Positions 1 through 5,194 of a stretch of DNA of 5,194 nt are shown here, in pieces. The stretch is from Erysipelotrichaceae bacterium (GTDB lineage Bacteria > Bacillota_I > Bacilli_A > Erysipelotrichales > Erysipelotrichaceae), in assembly GCA_003446295.1 (NCBI GenBank), contig DMBB01000325.1:1-5194 (forward strand). The letters run 5' to 3'. A program made the position numbers and the translations under genes. The notes beneath the pieces were generated by a model. The model did not search any database. It saw only the letters and a program-made list of their open reading frames with translations, and had not been told where the DNA came from. Position 1 is the stretch's first letter; every line of letters begins with the position of its first letter.

Positions 1-1551
1 GTCTCTGTCGGATTCGATCATGACAGCCTGTACAAGGTTCTGGACATACTTCTTCGGGTCAAGAATGACAATCTTTGTTGTAGCTGTATCCAGCTTGACT
101 TCACAGCCGAATGTCTTAGCGATATTGAACGGAGATCCCTGTGCGATTGCGCCGACAATATCATAATAAGAAGCTGCAGGTGCATAGATAACCGGAGTAG
201 CTGCGCCTGTTGCCAGTGCGAGCGCTGCCTTGATGTTCTCGAACAGAACAGAACCGGCTGCAGGTGTAACCTTCTGACCATTACCTGCGTCAGCCATAAC
301 CTGGGTAAAGACGTCTTTTGCCATTGCTTCGCCGAGTTCTGCACCGATCTCTTCAGCAAGATAATCCTCAAGAGCACCCTGAGACATCTTTGCTTCAGCG
401 TATGTCAGCTGGACATACTTCTCATAGTCATAGCCGTACAGGATGACCTTAACGAATGTGTTTGCTTCCTCTGCCGGAGTAGCTGCACTGTCGAGTTTCT
501 TGGTCGTACGAACAGCGATTGCAGTATGCTTGGTAACTTCCATAGCAACACCGGAATTGACAGTTGTGATGTCATTCAGAATCGGATGAGCTGTATGGAT
601 GTTATCCCAGATCTTCTCGTCCAGTGTCTTCGGGATAGCAATAGCATCGCCGTCGCCCGGAGCTGTGTTGTCAACAATGATCGCTCTCTGCTCTTCTGAA
701 GCAGTACCGGCGATCATTGCATAGAATGCGTCTCTGTATTCGGGAGATGCAACTGTGTATTTCTTCTCTTCCATTTCAATTTCCTCTCTGTGGGTTTCAA
801 CCACTTTGCCGATTTCTCCACTGATCACTTTGGACTGAAGAGCTCTGTACTCAGCGAATTCCTTAGCCTTGCAGTCTTCGATCTCTTCGTCTTCTGTTAC
901 TTCAGAATTCTTAATTTCTTCTGCTCTTTCTTCGGTTTCCACGATGATCTCAGCAGATTCGGTTTTTCCTTCTTCATCCTCAGTCCTTTCTTCAACTGTC
1001 TCACTTGCTTCAGGAACTTCTTCAGATCGCTCCGTCTGGAGTGCTTCAATCGCTCCGTTGAACCACTCAAGTGCCCTCGCATGCAATTCAGTTGTAGGAT
1101 TCGCCGGGAAGGAAACCGGTGAAACGTCATACAGCTTATTGATCTTTCCGATGACTCTGGTCCGACTTTCCTCGTCGTACCAGTCGCCACCTTCCGGAAC
1201 AGTAAAGCAGAATGACATCTGTGGATAGTTGCCGGCTTCAATTTCGTCATACAGCGCTCTAGAGTTCGCTGTACGGCTCAGATCAGCCTCAATATGCAGA
1301 CCATGCTCATCTGTATTCAGAAGCACAGTTCCCGCCGATGTACGTGCATAAACAGCGCCTGCGTGATCAACCCTCAGGACCACGTCAGACATATCGCATT
1401 CATCAAATGCTGTCGGTTCGATGCGTTCGAAATATTTCTGTCCATCAATCTCGCACATTTCATATGGTGCGAATGTGGATGCATACCCTTCGATCCGATA
1501 TTCTTTCCGTTTGACATCGCCGAAAGGTCTGAATTCTCTATTCTGTGTCAT
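1..1551 (-). CDS. Prohead protease / major capsid protein fusion (HK97 type), 3' end outside the window
   Basis: The frame is open for 517 codons from the ATG at 1551 to the window edge without a stop, so the C-terminus is missing. Residues 1-165 look like a caudoviral prohead protease (U35/S78 family): the segment VVLRVDHAGAVYART carries the likely catalytic His63 and NYPQMSFCF the likely Ser113, followed by the family-typical VSPVSFPANP at 143-152. Residues 171-260 are very Glu-rich (about 29 Glu in 90) and probably act as a scaffold-like delta domain or linker. From about 265 (ASPEYRDAFYAMIAG) the protein reads as an HK97-fold major capsid protein, with IPKTLDEKIW, LTYAEAKMSQGALEDYLAEEIG and PVIYAPAASYYDIVG. 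Family knowledge: the protease removes the delta segment during head maturation, so the fusion should cut itself. The start follows AAAGGTGA (1564-1557) and overlaps the portal gene by 14 bases. The fusion is clear; the exact cleavage point is not visible. About 40-60 capsid residues are probably missing. Confidence 0.93.
   Translation of the reverse strand, partial: MTQNREFRPFGDVKRKEYRIEGYASTFAPYEMCEIDGQKYFERIEPTAFDECDMSDVVLRVDHAGAVYARTSAGTVLLNTDEHGLHIEADLSRTANSRALYDEIEAGNYPQMSFCFTVPEGGDWYDEESRTRVIGKINKLYDVSPVSFPANPTTELHARALEWFNGAIEALQTERSEEVPEASETVEERTEDEEGKTESAEIIVETEERAEEIKNSEVTEDEEIEDCKAKEFAEYRALQSKVISGEIGKVVETHREEIEMEEKKYTVASPEYRDAFYAMIAGTASEEQRAIIVDNTAPGDGDAIAIPKTLDEKIWDNIHTAHPILNDITTVNSGVAMEVTKHTAIAVRTTKKLDSAATPAEEANTFVKVILYGYDYEKYVQLTYAEAKMSQGALEDYLAEEIGAELGEAMAKDVFTQVMADAGNGQKVTPAAGSVLFENIKAALALATGAATPVIYAPAASYYDIVGAIAQGSPFNIAKTFGCEVKLDTATTKIVILDPKKYVQNLVQAVMIESDRD
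774..789 (-). promoter_or_regulatory. Internal ribosome binding site and in-frame ATG at the capsid boundary
   Basis: On the minus strand AGAGAGGAA (789-781) is followed, after ATTGAA, by an ATG at 774-772 that is in frame with the protease-capsid gene (codon 260). The GAGG core lies 8 bases before the ATG, a normal spacing. The start would give a protein beginning MEEKKYTVASPEYRD, which is where a stand-alone HK97-type capsid protein without its scaffold part would begin. GAG and GAA codons are frequent nearby, so the purine run could arise by chance; use as a start site is inferred. Confidence 0.5.
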
Positions 1552-2707
1552 TTGAATCACCTTTCTGTTGGTCTTCGCCAACCATATAGAACTCGCCTCT
1601 GATCGGAGCATGCTGACCAGCTCCATCCGGCAGAGGCGGATAGTTGAACAATGCTCTGCCTTCGTCGATCATCAGATATCCGCGGTCGCCAAGAGTTGCG
1701 ATCATGGAGATCTTCTGTGCCACCGGCATGTACTGCAGTCTGTTTGCAGTCACAAATACAGCCGAGCCATGTGCCTGCTCTACCGAAGTAAACAGCATCT
1801 TGGTCAGTACTTCAGACAGCTGGATGCTGAATGGTTCGATTGCTCCGTTGAAGAAAGCATCAAGCTGATCGCCAAGCGCTGAGTTCTGCAGCACTGCCTC
1901 ATTCACTCCGAAGTAATTGAACACATTTGTCTGAATCAGCTTCTGCTGTTCAGCGTCGACTGTGTACGGCTTCGACTGAATCTGCTGAATGTTTGTGTAT
2001 GTATTCGGGAATAACAGGAAGCCGTCATTGTTGTTCGTGATCCCGTACTCGGCAAATCTCTGCCGTTCCTTCTGCAGATCTTCAGGCTTTACAAAGTTGT
2101 TGGCCTGCGCCATGAATCTGAATGATGCTGATGACTTGACAGCTTCTGTGATGCCCTGCTTCTGGATTGCGATCAGTGCCAGCGTGTCATTCAGCGCTTT
2201 GTTCGATTCGCCGAACAGATCTGACTTATACTGGTACTTTGTCATGATGCCTACACGCTTCAGGTCTTCTGCAGTATGCTGACCATGATCGAAATAAAAA
2301 CGGATCCATGGAGATCCGTTTACTTCCAGCACATCATAGCGATCAGTGTAGACGGTTGTAATTCCGGTGATCTCACCGATCTTGTCATACACTGGCAGAA
2401 TGAACGCTGTGTTTTTCATGTCCAGAATAGTGTTCAGCCTGTATAGAAACTGCGACCATGTCTGATAATCATTCGGCTGTTTGATCAACTTTGTCTTCAG
2501 CTTCGGCTGCGCCGAGCCGTCAATCCTCACTTCCAACTTGCTGATATGCCGTGATCTGGCATCAATCGCCGATCTCACCAGTTCCGACTCGAACAACTGA
2601 CCATCCCAAGTCGAGAATCTCGGTGTATACCCGTTAAGCAATTTGAAGTAGCCACCGACAGGGACTGCTTCATGCTTTTTTGGGAATATTTTTTCAAGGA
2701 GTCCCAT
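1538..2707 (-). CDS. Phage portal protein (HK97 gp3-like family)
   Basis: This 389-residue protein matches the usual length and style of HK97-type portals, which form the dodecameric ring at one head vertex through which DNA is pumped and to which the tail attaches. Recognisable features are the MGLLEKIFPKK start, the region FESELVRSAIDARSRHISKLEV, KLIKQPNDYQTWSQFLYRLN (family pattern of PN...T...F), the middle section ending in NVFNYFGVNEAVLQNSA, and the C-terminal LFNYPPLPDGAGQHAPIRGEFY. I chose the ATG at 2707 rather than the GTG at 2713. The GTG lies inside the ribosome binding sequence AGAGGTGA (2717-2710), which is correctly spaced for the ATG, and portals of this family commonly begin MGLL. 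The gene begins 2 bases after the terL stop and its last 14 bases overlap the protease-capsid gene, so translation is probably coupled. The family call is by recognition of sequence style and position; no active site is expected. Confidence 0.93.
   Translation of the reverse strand: MGLLEKIFPKKHEAVPVGGYFKLLNGYTPRFSTWDGQLFESELVRSAIDARSRHISKLEVRIDGSAQPKLKTKLIKQPNDYQTWSQFLYRLNTILDMKNTAFILPVYDKIGEITGITTVYTDRYDVLEVNGSPWIRFYFDHGQHTAEDLKRVGIMTKYQYKSDLFGESNKALNDTLALIAIQKQGITEAVKSSASFRFMAQANNFVKPEDLQKERQRFAEYGITNNNDGFLLFPNTYTNIQQIQSKPYTVDAEQQKLIQTNVFNYFGVNEAVLQNSALGDQLDAFFNGAIEPFSIQLSEVLTKMLFTSVEQAHGSAVFVTANRLQYMPVAQKISMIATLGDRGYLMIDEGRALFNYPPLPDGAGQHAPIRGEFYMVGEDQQKGDSNDTE
1557..1564 (-). promoter_or_regulatory. 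Ribosome binding site of the protease-capsid gene, inside the portal 3' end
   Basis: AAAGGTGA at 1564-1557, 5 bases before the ATG at 1551, is a near-perfect match to the 16S tail. It lies inside the last codons of the portal gene, which ends 14 bases beyond this ATG. It fixes the start of the fusion gene and should drive strong translation of the head protein. Confidence 0.75.
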
Positions 2708-2709
2708 AT

Positions 2710-2717
2710 TCACCTCT
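2710..2717 (-). promoter_or_regulatory. Ribosome binding site that decides the portal start
   Basis: AGAGGTGA (2717-2710) spans the terL stop codon TGA (2712-2710). It fits the ATG at 2707 and excludes the in-frame GTG at 2713, which is part of the site itself. Confidence 0.7.
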
Positions 2718-4362
2718 CATTAGCCAGCTGATTGCCGACTTCACTCCACCATTTCTGCCGGACAGTAAATGCATCCAGCAAGCTCGCCGTTCCGTCAATG
2801 TGAACAGTCGGCGACAGCTTTACAAGTTTCCCCCTGCCTCGCTCAGTGCTCATCTTAATCGCTGAGTTAAGCAGATGAATCTTTAACAGATCGTTGTCAC
2901 CAATATTGATGACACCATCTTTCATCAAGCCTTCAACTTCCTGAATGACCGGATACAGGTTCTCTCCCTGATACACATCATCCATGTGGAATCCGTAGGC
3001 TTTCATATCGTTAACCAGATACTGAGCTGAGTATCTGTCATAACCCACCTTAAGCGGATAGATCTCATATTTGTTAATAAGATCTAAAAACCAGTTTTCT
3101 GCATCGTGATAATCAATGAAGTTGTCTCCAGATGGCTGCAAAAGACCACGCTGGATATATGCCCGATATGGCAGGCCGTCTCTCTCGGTCGCTTCGTCAA
3201 TCTTTTCAGCAGGCAGAAAGAATTTGGCAAATACATACAGGATGCCATTCTTCTGAATGACCGCTGTGCATGCCGTAAGGTCTGTAGTCTGTGATAAGTC
3301 GATGCCGCCGATGCAGTAACTTCCTCGGAAGTCTTCAAGCTCTAAATGTTCTCCGCATGCCTTCTGAACTGTGATCGCATCAAGCCAAGCCTGTGAACTG
3401 TTCTGTTTGATGTTGCAGTATTTCGTCATGAACTCAGCTTTTTTGCTGAGTGACTCACGAGCAGTGTCGATCTGAGCCAGTATGAACTTGACCGAGACTG
3501 ATACACCGAGCCCAGGAAGGCTTTTCTTCAGTTCATTGATGTCGTCCCACTTGGTGACATCATCAATCATGTAGAAAAGCGGAAGAAAATGCTTTTCACC
3601 TGATCCACCCTTCAGAAATCTTGTCCCGCGGGTAAACAGCTCATCATAAATACCGCCATTGACATATCCGGCAGAGCTGATCGACAGTGTGAGCGGTTCA
3701 TCACGCGCACCGGTACCTGATACCATAACCTCATACTGTTTCAGTCCACGCTCGGCAGGCCATGCCGCCATTTCATCGCAGACAGTCAGCATCGGGTTAT
3801 AGCCATCTGCCTTCTTTTCGTTGAATGCGATCTTCTTGATCGTTGTGTTCGTCTTCTTGATATACAGGTCCGTTTTCCGCTTGTCGGTAATCTGAGCGAA
3901 TGAAGGTGTGTGATCCTTCGTGAATTCAAATGCCGAATAAACAAGATCTGACTGGTCCAGTTTCGGAGCAACACAATAGATCTCCGATCCGAATTCTCCG
4001 TCTGCATATGCTTCATAAGACATAACCGCCGAAGCGATCAAAGTCTTACCGCACTTTCTGCCAACAATCATGAAGATCTCAGTAAACTGTCTGCGCCCAT
4101 CATGATCGAGAACTCCGTACATACAGGAAAGTGCAGCCTTTTCCCACAGATCTAGCTGAAGCAGATGCCCGCCCAGCTTCCCTTTGTTGTGCCTGCAGAA
4201 TTTCTCGATAAACGAGATTGCCCTGTTTGCTTTCTTCGCCGAAAATATATACGTTCCATCTTCAATTCCTTCGACGATGATCTGATAAATCAGATGGATC
4301 CAAATGCCTGCTTCTTCAGTCCCGTCATTGATCGCCTGATAATAAGCGAATATGTAATTCAT
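2710..4362 (-). CDS. terL: Terminase large subunit (DNA packaging ATPase and nuclease)
   Basis: This 550-residue protein is the motor that pumps phage DNA through the portal into the prohead and cuts it at the end. The N-terminal ATPase half shows a Walker A motif GRKCGKT at 101-107, a Walker B motif MLTVCDE at 191-197 (Asp196, Glu197) and a coupling-type motif SISSAG at 227-232. The C-terminal nuclease half has GGIDLSQTTDLTA (Asp355), KVGYDRYSAQYLVNDM (Asp442) and DGTASLLDAF (Asp530), the expected acidic metal-ligand pattern. Length and domain order are those of a complete HK97/Terminase_1-type protein, with family-typical lead-in YYQAINDG and FIEKFCRHNKGKLGG. The ATG at 4362 overlaps the terS stop as ATGA and follows GGAAGG (4374-4369). 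The Walker A motif has Cys104 where relatives often have Asn; the invariant Gly-Lys-Thr is intact, so activity should be retained. Assignment is firm; the precise metal ligands are inferred. Confidence 0.97.
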   Translation of the reverse strand: MNYIFAYYQAINDGTEEAGIWIHLIYQIIVEGIEDGTYIFSAKKANRAISFIEKFCRHNKGKLGGHLLQLDLWEKAALSCMYGVLDHDGRRQFTEIFMIVGRKCGKTLIASAVMSYEAYADGEFGSEIYCVAPKLDQSDLVYSAFEFTKDHTPSFAQITDKRKTDLYIKKTNTTIKKIAFNEKKADGYNPMLTVCDEMAAWPAERGLKQYEVMVSGTGARDEPLTLSISSAGYVNGGIYDELFTRGTRFLKGGSGEKHFLPLFYMIDDVTKWDDINELKKSLPGLGVSVSVKFILAQIDTARESLSKKAEFMTKYCNIKQNSSQAWLDAITVQKACGEHLELEDFRGSYCIGGIDLSQTTDLTACTAVIQKNGILYVFAKFFLPAEKIDEATERDGLPYRAYIQRGLLQPSGDNFIDYHDAENWFLDLINKYEIYPLKVGYDRYSAQYLVNDMKAYGFHMDDVYQGENLYPVIQEVEGLMKDGVINIGDNDLLKIHLLNSAIKMSTERGRGKLVKLSPTVHIDGTASLLDAFTVRQKWWSEVGNQLANER

Positions 4363-4706
4363 TCGTTACCTTCCAGGAAGGCTGTCAGTTCATCAGTTTC
4401 CTCTTCCGGCGGAAGCATAGCCTCAAGCCGTGAGTTCACCATGTTGTAGCTTTTCAGCAAACTGTTGTAAGACTGCAGATCAGCCGATGCTTTTCGTCCA
4501 TATTGGTTCTCGCCGTTCTTGTATTCCTCGCTGGCTCCATTCTGTGCAATGATCACGCGCAGTTCTTCCAGTTCGACTTCCATGAACGCAGCGTTTTTAA
4601 TCAATGGCTCGGCGATACTCCGCTTCTTTTCCGGCAGCTTGGAATAGATCGTGGTCAGTTCCTTCAACCTTCGCTTAATCTTTGTTTCTTTGGACATCTT
4701 TGACAT
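4359..4706 (-). CDS. terS: Terminase small subunit, P27-like family
   Basis: This 115-residue protein lies directly before terL and overlaps it by 4 bases. It has the marks of the P27-type small terminase: a basic N-terminus (KETKIKRRLKEL), the helical stretch KKRSIAEPLIKNAAFMEVELEELR (cut here by eye at about residues 27-50), the characteristic NGENQYGRKAS at 64-74, then YNSLLKSYNMVNSRLEAMLPP. The C-terminal tail is acidic (EEETDELTAFLEGNE). The small subunit binds the packaging site on viral DNA as an oligomer and brings in the large subunit. The ATG at 4706 is preceded by AAAGGGG (4720-4714) with 7 bases of spacing, so it is preferred to the second Met at codon 4. It is the first gene after the non-coding gap, which is therefore a natural candidate for its binding site. 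The family is judged from the NGENQYG motif and the position; no HTH is obvious by eye. Confidence 0.88.
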   Translation of the reverse strand: MSKMSKETKIKRRLKELTTIYSKLPEKKRSIAEPLIKNAAFMEVELEELRVIIAQNGASEEYKNGENQYGRKASADLQSYNSLLKSYNMVNSRLEAMLPPEEETDELTAFLEGNE

Positions 4707-4798
4707 AAAAACACCCCTTTCGCGACCCCTGAGAGAGGAAATCCTTAGTTCCCCTCATCGGTCCCGGGGCATGCCTGCATCAAATCGCACCAGGGGGG
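4707..4798 (-). other. HNH-terS non-coding gap: candidate cos/packaging site or structured leader RNA
   Basis: This is the only gap in the window longer than a few bases. Read on the minus strand it begins with CCCCCCTGGT (4798-4789) right after the HNH stop. CCCC (4796-4793) can pair with GGGG (4754-4751), and GGT (4791-4789) with ACC (4762-4760), enclosing a hairpin region and leaving a U opposite GATGA as an internal loop. Inside are the adjoining palindromes CCCGGG (4763-4768) and GGCATGCC (4768-4775). AGGGG occurs three times on the minus strand (4755-4751, 4730-4726, 4718-4714), and TCGCGA lies at 4720-4725. The last AGGGG doubles as the terS ribosome binding site. In HK97-like cos phages the cohesive-end site lies close to HNH and terS, so terminase binding and nicking here is plausible. 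A cis-acting RNA controlling terS is the alternative. No cut site can be read from the sequence. Confidence 0.5.
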
Positions 4799-5098
4799 CT
4801 ATGAGCGGAAAGTCACACGGCCAAATTCATCAACTTTGTATCTTTTCAGCTCTTTTGCGTGCTCTTCTGCATGGCAGTCAGTGCATAGAGCTTCGAGATT
4901 GTTCCAGTCCAGTGTGATGTTCGGATTGTTTATGTTCTCCTCAGATATGTAAATCTTGTGATGCACCATTGAAGCTGGCACGATCAGACCTTTGGCCAGA
5001 CATCTCTCGCACAGGCCGCCGACAGATTTGATATATGCAGCTCTGCATTTCTTCCATGCCTGTGTGTGATAAAACTTCTTAGCAAACTCTCTAGCCAT
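4799..5098 (-). CDS. HNH endonuclease, phage terminase-associated
   Basis: This 99-residue protein is a small HNH nuclease. Two zinc-binding pairs are visible, CERC at 30-33 and CTDC at 72-75, with the active-site elements MVHHKIY (His46/His47), Asn66/Asn67 in WNNLEALC, and His76 in CHAEEH. The N-terminus (MAREFAKKFYHTQAWKKCRAAYI) is the usual lead helix of this group. HNH proteins next to terS, such as gp74 of HK97, help terminase cut cos ends and are needed for head morphogenesis; that role is inferred here from position and motifs. The ATG at 5098 is the only early start. It overlaps the preceding gene by 8 bases, and the nearest purine run, AAGAGG (5117-5112), is 13 bases away, further than normal, so translation may rely on coupling to the upstream gene. 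Intron-type homing HNH is unlikely because no neighbouring gene is interrupted. Confidence 0.93.
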   Translation of the reverse strand: MAREFAKKFYHTQAWKKCRAAYIKSVGGLCERCLAKGLIVPASMVHHKIYISEENINNPNITLDWNNLEALCTDCHAEEHAKELKRYKVDEFGRVTFRS

Positions 5099-5194
5099 TT
5101 CGTGTTATGTGCCTCTTAGCCCATTTCTGGTATGCTTCGCATTCATGTCTCTGCATACGGATCTGACATTTCTCACATCCGATGCACGGACATC
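5091..5194 (-). CDS. Small Cys-rich protein, C-terminal fragment (5' end outside the window)
   Basis: An open frame enters from the right edge (first full codon at 5192) and ends at TAG 5093-5091 after 33 codons. It has four closely spaced cysteines in the pattern CxCxxCxxC (CPCIGCEKC), a fifth Cys in RHECEAYQKW, and a basic end AKRHITRNG. The clustered Cys and the final Cys/His look like a small zinc-binding protein. Its stop overlaps the HNH start by 8 bases, as expected for a co-translated neighbour. I do not recognise a named family and no function can be given from the fragment; involvement in late gene control or packaging would be guesswork. It could be a chance open frame, but the Cys spacing and the tight overlap argue for a real gene. 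Confidence 0.6.
   Translation of the reverse strand, partial: CPCIGCEKCQIRMQRHECEAYQKWAKRHITRNG

Noticed and set aside
869..1228. Ser-rich 119-codon open frame on the plus strand, and a nearby Phe-rich 110-codon frame (790-1122)
   Set aside because: Both lie opposite the Glu-rich segment of the fusion gene; GAA/GAG codons read backwards give TTC/CTC, so long Ser/Phe-rich frames without stops are expected. No ribosome binding site and no recognisable protein.
897..1250. 117-codon Lys/Arg-rich open frame on the minus strand inside the fusion gene
   Set aside because: It is an out-of-frame shadow of the same Glu-rich region; the protease-capsid frame is continuous across it with recognisable protein on both sides.
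1045..1852. Near-identical 18-base words (1045-1062 and 1835-1852, 16 of 18 bases equal), both encoding FNGAIE, in the protease and portal genes
   Set aside because: No extended similarity on either side, and each peptide fits its own protein family at that place; most likely coincidence rather than a repeat or recombination trace.
2711..2713. GTG at 2713 as the portal start
   Set aside because: It is part of the ribosome binding sequence for the ATG at 2707 and would have no binding site of its own.
4707..4740. A rho-independent terminator between HNH and terS, suggested by GGGG followed by TTTTT
   Set aside because: No matching C-rich arm is adjacent to the last G run, and the T run leads directly into the terS ATG, so it serves as ribosome binding site and spacer.
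1..5194. CRISPR array, tRNA, insertion sequence or defence island
   Set aside because: No spaced direct repeats, tRNA-like fold, transposase or terminal inverted repeats were seen; every gene fits a phage packaging and head module.

Overview
The window is part of the packaging and head-building module of a tailed double-stranded DNA phage or prophage of the HK97 type. Every gene I can support lies on the minus strand, so the module is read from right (5194) to left (1). The order is: the tail end of a small Cys-rich protein, an HNH endonuclease, a 92-base non-coding gap, the small terminase, the large terminase, the portal protein, and a fused prohead protease/major capsid protein that runs off the left edge. 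The longer open frames on the plus strand are shadows of these genes. Host: strong AGGTGA/AAGGGG-type ribosome binding sites, tight head-to-tail packing, roughly balanced base composition and protein style suggest a low-to-mid GC Bacillota (Clostridia or Erysipelotrichia-like gut bacterium). This is inference only; no host gene is in the window.

Right part (4707-5194): the Cys-rich fragment overlaps the HNH gene by 8 bases. HNH proteins at this position assist terminase in cutting cos ends in HK97. The gap between HNH and terS (4707-4798) is the only non-coding stretch. It is rich in C and G runs, holds three AGGGG copies, adjoining palindromes and a long-range C-run/G-run pairing, and is the best candidate for a cos/terminase recognition site or a structured leader RNA.

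Middle part (1538-4706): terS, terL and portal form a coupled series. terS/terL overlap by ATGA, terL/portal are 2 bases apart, and portal/protease-capsid overlap by 14 bases. TerS recognises the DNA, TerL supplies the ATPase motor and nuclease, and the portal is the channel through which DNA enters the head.

Left part (1-1551): one uninterrupted frame of 517 codons joins a U35/S78-type prohead protease (about residues 1-165), a Glu-rich middle segment (about 170-260) and an HK97-fold major capsid protein (about 260 onward, C-terminus missing). A good ribosome binding site and ATG sit in frame exactly at the capsid boundary (774), suggesting that both a fusion and a free capsid protein may be made. 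This and the HNH-terS gap are the two most interesting points. I see no wholly new system: this is a recognisable phage head module with some uncommon details.
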